Positions 6,050 to 8,659 of a stretch of DNA of 8,659 bases are shown piece after piece (the first letter of the stretch is position 1; the number at the start of each line of letters is the position of its first letter). Source of the DNA: Rickettsiales bacterium. GTDB lineage: Bacteria > Pseudomonadota > Alphaproteobacteria > Rs-D84. Below the pieces are notes generated by a model. That model worked only from the letters and a program-made list of their open reading frames with translations, ran no database searches and was not told the origin of the DNA. The position numbers and the translations under genes are program-made. Location: contig JAITLD010000044.1 of NCBI GenBank assembly GCA_031278055.1, positions 1 through 8,659 of the forward strand, read 5' to 3'.

Positions 6050-6334
6050 GTGCAATTTGAGTGGGATGAAGTAAAAAACGAAAGCAATCTGAATAAACAT
6101 GGGTTTTATCTTGAAGCTGGGGCGCTTGTCTGGCGAGATGCATACAGGCTTGTTATGGCTGATAATCGCAAGGATTATGGTGAAGATCGGTTTAATTGCA
6201 TGGGTGATACAGAATTTGGAGTTTTACGAGTATGTTATACCATGCGGGATGACAATATAAGGCTTATATCCGTTCGCCGCGCCAATAAAAAAGAAAGAGG
6301 TGTATATAATGACAATAAAAAAAATGACCCTTGA
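6050..6334 (+). CDS. brnT: BrnT-family toxin (type II toxin-antitoxin)
   Basis: BrnT toxins are RelE-fold ribonucleases that inhibit translation and are neutralised by the cognate BrnA. The 94-residue product shows the family pattern: N-terminal FEWDEVKNESNLNKHG (3-18), a central YGEDRFNCMG segment (43-52), LRVCYTMRD (59-67), and the diagnostic RLISVRRANKKER (71-83) before the C-terminus. GTG at 6050 is chosen as start because AAAAGG lies seven bases upstream, the protein then begins like other BrnTs, and the earlier ATG at 6014 falls inside the promoter. The last 26 bp overlap brnA in another frame, so the two are translationally linked. It sits beside an integrase remnant, consistent with arrival on a mobile element. 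Length and motifs are intact, so it is probably functional. Confidence 0.92.
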   Translation: MQFEWDEVKNESNLNKHGFYLEAGALVWRDAYRLVMADNRKDYGEDRFNCMGDTEFGVLRVCYTMRDDNIRLISVRRANKKERGVYNDNKKNDP

Positions 6335-6614
6335 AGAAATAGAGCGCAGCATAACGCCGCAAATGCGGCGGCGCATGCGTCACGCTATGCTGAGAGAGCC
6401 GGATATGACGGATCCGGACGCGCCGGAGATGACCGACGTTATGTTTGTCGTCGCGCGTCGCCCCGGGCGCAGTAATCCTGCGATGAAGAAAGTGTCGCAA
6501 AACATACGTTTCGACCAAGATGTTCTGGCTGGCTTAAAAAGCACGGGGCGCAACTGGTCTACGCGCGTGAACGCTATAATGCGCGGGTATTTGTCGGGTT
6601 TGGGCGTCTTGTAA
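6309..6614 (+). CDS. brnA: BrnA-family antitoxin
   Basis: This is the antitoxin partner of BrnT, expected to bind the toxin and to act as a DNA-binding autorepressor. The 101-residue product has a charged N-terminal part (1-30) and a Pro/Asp-rich middle (about 31-60). Its C-terminal ribbon-helix-helix-like segment has a strand KKVSQNIRFD (60-69), helix DVLAGLKSTG (71-80) and the family-typical NWSTRVNAIMRGYL (82-95). The ATG at 6309 has AGAGG seven to eight bases upstream, preferred to the in-frame GTG at 6300. It overlaps the end of brnT by 26 bp, and toxin-first order is normal for brnTA. Confidence 0.92.
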   Translation: MTIKKMTLEEIERSITPQMRRRMRHAMLREPDMTDPDAPEMTDVMFVVARRPGRSNPAMKKVSQNIRFDQDVLAGLKSTGRNWSTRVNAIMRGYLSGLGVL

Positions 6615-6903
6615 AGGCAGCCTCTTAAAACAATTTGATTTCGGACAAGCGTTATATCCACGGCGCTTTCCAGTCATGTTAAAAGCCGGTCTGGGTCGAT
6701 GTGGCGTTCCCAATATTCATCTCAATCGCCTTTCAATTTGTGCGGGCGGCATGAGAGATGTTGCAGTTAAATTTGTTGCGCCCAGATTATAAATACCGAC
6801 ATTTCAAATGTCGGGAGCCCAGTTTAAGCAATTATTTTAATAACAATGCGAAAAAGGGATGTGGAGCGGGCGATATCGGTCCGCGCCCTCCAGTTTCAGC
6901 CAA
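6615..6903. other. Intergenic stretch without a recognisable gene
   Basis: This 289-bp gap separates brnA from the convergent RNHCP gene. The plus frame from about 6615 to 6791 lacks stops but has no ribosome site and no recognisable motif. The only clear structure is the perfect inverted repeat at 6796-6814. The segment may be residue of the degraded element, but nothing specific can be identified. Confidence 0.6.
6796..6814. repeat. Perfect 9-bp inverted repeat
   Basis: CCGACATTT and AAATGTCGG flank a single C, so the 19 bases are palindromic around 6805. As RNA it would form a stem of about seven pairs with a five-base loop. It lies between two convergent genes (brnA and the RNHCP gene). 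On the minus strand it is followed by TATTTATAAT, a weak T-rich tail, so it may be a terminator or a protein-binding site. Confidence 0.55.
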
Positions 6904-7206
6904 TCAAATCTTATTCTTCATAATTTCTAGAATCATATCAAAACTATCCTCGGGTGCGGATTTGTTTTTTCTTATTTTTCCACATTCGGCGCATTTATGG
7001 ACAATAATATAATCACCGTTTTTAATTTCGATTCCTATCGGTGCCATCAAGCCGCCACATTTTGAGGCGCGGTCTCCGGGATTTACGTCCACATCCTTGC
7101 TGTAAAGACAACGCGGGCAATGGTTCGTATATCCGTTTCCGGAAACCTCTGCCCCGCAGTTTTCGCAAACAAAATCCTCAACTTTTTTTTGAAATTTTCT
7201 GGCCAT
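6904..7206 (-). CDS. RNHCP-domain zinc-ribbon protein
   Basis: A small 100-residue protein matching the RNHCP family, named for its RNHCPxC-like motif. No biochemical role for the family is known to me. Visible are CENC (14-17), TNHCPRCLYSKDVD (27-40), PGDRASKCGGLMAPIGI (43-59), and VHKCAECGKIRKNK (69-82). The eight candidate metal ligands (Cys14, 17, 30, 33, 50, 72, 75 plus His29 or His70) suggest one or two zinc sites. The first residue of the signature is Thr instead of Arg. The ATG at 7206 is the first in-frame start after a stop. Its ribosome site is poor. A TTGATT/TATCCT pair (7280-7275 and 7256-7251, 18-bp spacer) may be its promoter. It is convergent with brnTA and lies between two tRNA-Leu genes, so it could be cargo of the same former element. 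Confidence 0.85.
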   Translation of the reverse strand: MARKFQKKVEDFVCENCGAEVSGNGYTNHCPRCLYSKDVDVNPGDRASKCGGLMAPIGIEIKNGDYIIVHKCAECGKIRKNKSAPEDSFDMILEIMKNKI

Positions 7207-7217
7207 TTGCCATCATG

Positions 7218-7257
7218 ATATCCTATTCGATTCGGAACGCAATATAATTTAGGATAT
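7218..7257. promoter_or_regulatory. Inverted repeat upstream of the RNHCP gene
   Basis: ATATCCTA (7218-7225) and TAGGATAT (7250-7257) are perfect 8-bp arms separated by 24 bp. The distal arm coincides with the possible -10 box of the RNHCP gene and the proximal arm lies just before its start. This suits a dimeric regulator binding two half-sites, but no evidence identifies one. Confidence 0.4.
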
Positions 7258-7338
7258 TTCTTTTCTAGCGACGAAATCAATGGAAACACGAAAAATCATC
7301 GTATCAACAGAATTAAATATAAAGTATGTTGAATATGT

Positions 7339-7367
7339 TTGAATTTATAAAAAAAAATGTTTATAAT
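7339..7367 (+). promoter_or_regulatory. Promoter of tRNA-Leu(CAG)
   Basis: TTGAAT (7339-7344), a 17-base A-rich spacer and a perfect TATAAT (7362-7367). Transcription would start about five bases before the tRNA. Confidence 0.75.
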
Positions 7368-7378
7368 ACCAAAATCGC

Positions 7379-7463
7379 GGGCATATGGCGAAATTGGTAG
7401 ACGCGCTAGTTTCAGGTACTAGTGGAGCAATCCATGGAGGTTCAAGTCCTCTTATGCCCACCA
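7379..7463 (+). tRNA. tRNA-Leu (anticodon CAG)
   Basis: An 85-nt class II tRNA with encoded CCA. The acceptor GGGCATA/TATGCCC is fully paired. The anticodon stem CTAGT/ACTAG carries anticodon CAG at 7413-7415. The extra arm TGGA/TCCA is closed by GCAA, and the T arm is GGAGG/CCTCT around TTCAAGT. It is closely similar to tRNA-Leu(CAA) at 5468 in its 5' third. Confidence 0.96.
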
Positions 7464-7591
7464 AATTGAATTAAGAATTGCGAATTCAGAGTTATGAACT
7501 GAACAAAATAGAAGACAATTCCGATAATATAATCCTGGGGTTATCCATGTTAGCGGGCCGATACCGCTTTCAGATAGACAATTCAAATTTC
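7464..7591. other. Intergenic stretch between convergent tRNAs
   Basis: No gene is seen. It holds a 9-bp direct repeat AGACAATTC (7513-7521 and 7576-7584) and a small stem AGCGG/CCGCT (7552-7556 and 7564-7568) with a seven-base loop and a short T-tail that may end the tRNA-Leu(CAG) transcript. Confidence 0.4.
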
Positions 7592-7668
7592 TGGTGGGTC
7601 GGCAGGGACTCGAACCCCGGACCAAAGCGTTATGAGCGCTCCGCTCTAACCAACTGAGCTACCGACCC
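7592..7668 (-). tRNA. tRNA with CAT anticodon (elongator Met or Ile2)
   Basis: A 77-nt cloverleaf with encoded CCA. The acceptor GGGTCGG/CCGACCC is fully paired, the D arm is GCTC/GAGC, and the anticodon stem GAGCG/CGCTT carries loop CTCATAA with CAT at 7634-7632. The T arm is CGGGG/CCCTG with one G:T pair. The paired first base and the lack of three G:C pairs below the anticodon exclude initiator tRNA. Elongator Met versus lysidine-modified Ile2 cannot be settled by eye. Confidence 0.93.
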
Positions 7669-7681
7669 TTTGACGCATGCA

Positions 7682-7710
7682 ATATTACCCGTGGAAATGA
7701 AAAAAATCAA
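7682..7710 (-). promoter_or_regulatory. Promoter of the CAT-anticodon tRNA
   Basis: On the minus strand TTGATT (7710-7705), a 17-base spacer and TAATAT (7687-7682) place the start about seven bases before the tRNA 5' end. Confidence 0.65.
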
Positions 7711-7720
7711 GTTTTTTCTA

Positions 7721-7763
7721 ATTGAATGTGTGGAGAGGATAATTTTTTCTCTTACATTTCAAT
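7721..7763. repeat. Imperfect inverted repeat downstream of the 238-aa gene
   Basis: ATTGAATGT (7721-7729) and ACATTTCAAT (7754-7763) pair with one bulged base, with inner GAGAG/CTCT able to extend the stem. It begins 9 bp past the stop of the unknown gene and precedes the tRNA promoter on the same strand. It may be a terminator, though a T-run does not follow directly. Confidence 0.35.
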
Positions 7764-7771
7764 CGGGGCGC

Positions 7772-8488
7772 TTATCTGCCAGTTTGCCGCAACATTTTTT
7801 GTCGTGCCGCGATGGTCGAGAGCTTGTCTTTTATTTCTCCGAACGTCACCAGATTGTTTTTGTTAAAATTTAGATCCGAACACTCGAATTCCCGACGCGT
7901 CAGCGTTGTCGGATCGTCAAAGTGCACTCCCTTGAACAGCAGTATTTCCAAACCTTTCTTAACCTTGCGATTATAGCCGAGCGCGGCATGACGTGCAAAA
8001 TCCTCGCACTCTTTCTTTACCCTCGCGATATGCGCCTCTGACGCCCGCATGGCCATGTCTATCGTTATGATTCCGTACTCACGGACATTTGTGCATTGAA
8101 AATGCCAATTTTCGTCATTCGTTCTGATAAAGTTAGGAATCGAATCTACAATCCCTGTCAGATAATCGATATTCAAAACAGATTCTTTCAAATACGGCGG
8201 CGCATCTTCCTCGCATTCTATATGGGTAGTTGCCATTGGGTTTTTCTTTTTCAATTGCTCATTTATCATCGGCTTTATTTTTTCCAATAATTTTTTATTG
8301 AGCAATGCGACGACATCTTTTTCGGAACCCTTTGCGCCGTTTAATTCATCCCGTATCAAATGGATGAATTGGTCGTTGATTTTGGAAAAATCCCATCCGA
8401 TGAACTCTAAATCTTGAAATAATTTTTTTGCAAGCCATTTGGGCTGGGTCAGCGGGTTTCCTTTGCCGTCTAGCAGTAATATATCCAT
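7772..8488 (-). CDS. Hypothetical protein, 238 aa, unrecognised family
   Basis: I do not recognise this protein. It starts MDILLLDGKGNPLTQPKW from ATG 8488, with AGAGG four to five bases upstream, and ends QKMLRQTGR. It has no signal peptide and no membrane segment, so it is probably cytoplasmic. It is rich in charged residues: a helical Lys/Glu stretch (about 50-84, including LLNKKLLEKIKPMINEQLKK), a middle part with the acidic THIECEEDAPPYL (about 88-100), a Trp/Phe/Cys patch NDENWHFQCTNVREYG (about 125-140), a helix-rich AEAHIARVKKECEDFARHAA-like region (about 150-170) and a basic C-terminal tail. The first 19 bp overlap the end of the gene upstream, so the two are translationally coupled and probably work together. 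Composition resembles its neighbours, with no obvious foreign bias. Confidence 0.8.
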   Translation of the reverse strand: MDILLLDGKGNPLTQPKWLAKKLFQDLEFIGWDFSKINDQFIHLIRDELNGAKGSEKDVVALLNKKLLEKIKPMINEQLKKKNPMATTHIECEEDAPPYLKESVLNIDYLTGIVDSIPNFIRTNDENWHFQCTNVREYGIITIDMAMRASEAHIARVKKECEDFARHAALGYNRKVKKGLEILLFKGVHFDDPTTLTRREFECSDLNFNKNNLVTFGEIKDKLSTIAARQKMLRQTGR

Positions 8489-8659
8489 AGCACCTCTGAC
8501 AGAATGCGGCGTCGGTTACGCGGAGTTGGCCCCCCCAGTTCGCGTCCAAGTCTGTTCATGACGCACGCGGCGGAATATGTCTGTGGATTGACGGAAAATG
8601 TTTTGTTATAAATGCCGAAATCACGGTAATCTTTTCCGTATGCGGGGTCATATTCAAAA
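8470..8659 (-). CDS. Hypothetical protein, C-terminal 63 residues only
   Basis: An open frame enters from the right edge (first complete codon at 8658) and ends at TAG 8472-8470, overlapping the start of the 238-aa gene by 19 bp. The visible residues begin FEYDPAYGKDYRDFGIYNKT, continue with a NPQTYSAACVMNRLGREL segment, a Gly-Pro/Arg-rich turn (GGPTPRNRRR) and end LSEVLWIYYC. No start, signal or family motif can be judged from this fragment. The overlap, strand and intact frame argue that it is real and forms an operon with the gene that follows. Confidence 0.6.
   Translation of the reverse strand, partial: FEYDPAYGKDYRDFGIYNKTFSVNPQTYSAACVMNRLGRELGGPTPRNRRRILSEVLWIYYC

Noticed and set aside
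6615..6791. Stop-free plus frame after brnA as a small gene or pseudogene
   Set aside because: There is no start signal, no motif and no similarity I can recognise.
5526..7449. Shared GGTTCAAGTCC in the two tRNA-Leu genes as an attL/attR direct repeat
   Set aside because: This is the conserved T-arm sequence of the tRNAs and cannot by itself show attachment sites.
7592..7668. Initiator tRNA-fMet
   Set aside because: The first acceptor pair is intact and the anticodon stem lacks the three G:C pairs typical of initiators.
1..8659. CRISPR array, insertion sequence with terminal repeats, riboswitch upstream of glyA
   Set aside because: No regularly spaced repeats, no transposase or paired terminal repeats were seen, and glyA has almost no leader to hold a riboswitch.

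Overview
The window looks like a chromosomal segment of a bacterium with moderate GC content, most likely an alphaproteobacterium, possibly host-associated. The evidence is indirect. The three type IV secretion genes run virB8-virB9-virB10, the order seen in the rickettsial rvh and Agrobacterium vir clusters. A SPOR domain of the long form common in Alphaproteobacteria ends VirB9. All four tRNA genes encode their own CCA end. No rRNA gene or other strong taxonomic marker is present, so this placement is inference.

Left part (1-5320), all on the minus strand and read from high to low coordinates: glyA (serine hydroxymethyltransferase), then a type IV secretion block of VirB8 (inner-membrane assembly factor), VirB9 (outer-membrane core, here with a C-terminal SPOR-like domain) and VirB10 (envelope-spanning channel, here with an immunoglobulin/ASH-like domain just outside the inner membrane and a long acidic spacer). 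VirB10 runs off the left edge close to its natural C-terminus. Together these genes would build the envelope-spanning core of a secretion channel. The ATPases, pilus proteins and VirB7 lipoprotein are not in view.

Middle (5328-7206): glyA and a plus-strand tRNA-Lys/tRNA-Leu(CAA) pair are divergent and appear to share an interlocked promoter region. Just after the tRNA-Leu lies the decayed C-terminal half of a tyrosine recombinase with a frameshift and a stop codon where the box II arginine belongs. This is the usual scar of an integrated element at a tRNA 3' end. Next come a brnT-brnA type II toxin-antitoxin operon with a good promoter and an operator-like palindrome, a gap of about 290 bp, and a small RNHCP-type zinc-ribbon gene on the minus strand.

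Right part (7339-8659): tRNA-Leu(CAG) on the plus strand faces a CAT-anticodon tRNA (elongator Met or Ile2) on the minus strand, each with a recognisable sigma-70-type promoter. Beyond them two overlapping minus-strand genes, one complete (238 aa) and one entering from the right edge, belong to no family I recognise.

The most unusual points are the domain additions to VirB9 and VirB10, both suited to bracing a secretion channel in the periplasm, the integrase remnant lying between two closely similar tRNA-Leu genes, and the unknown gene pair at the right end.
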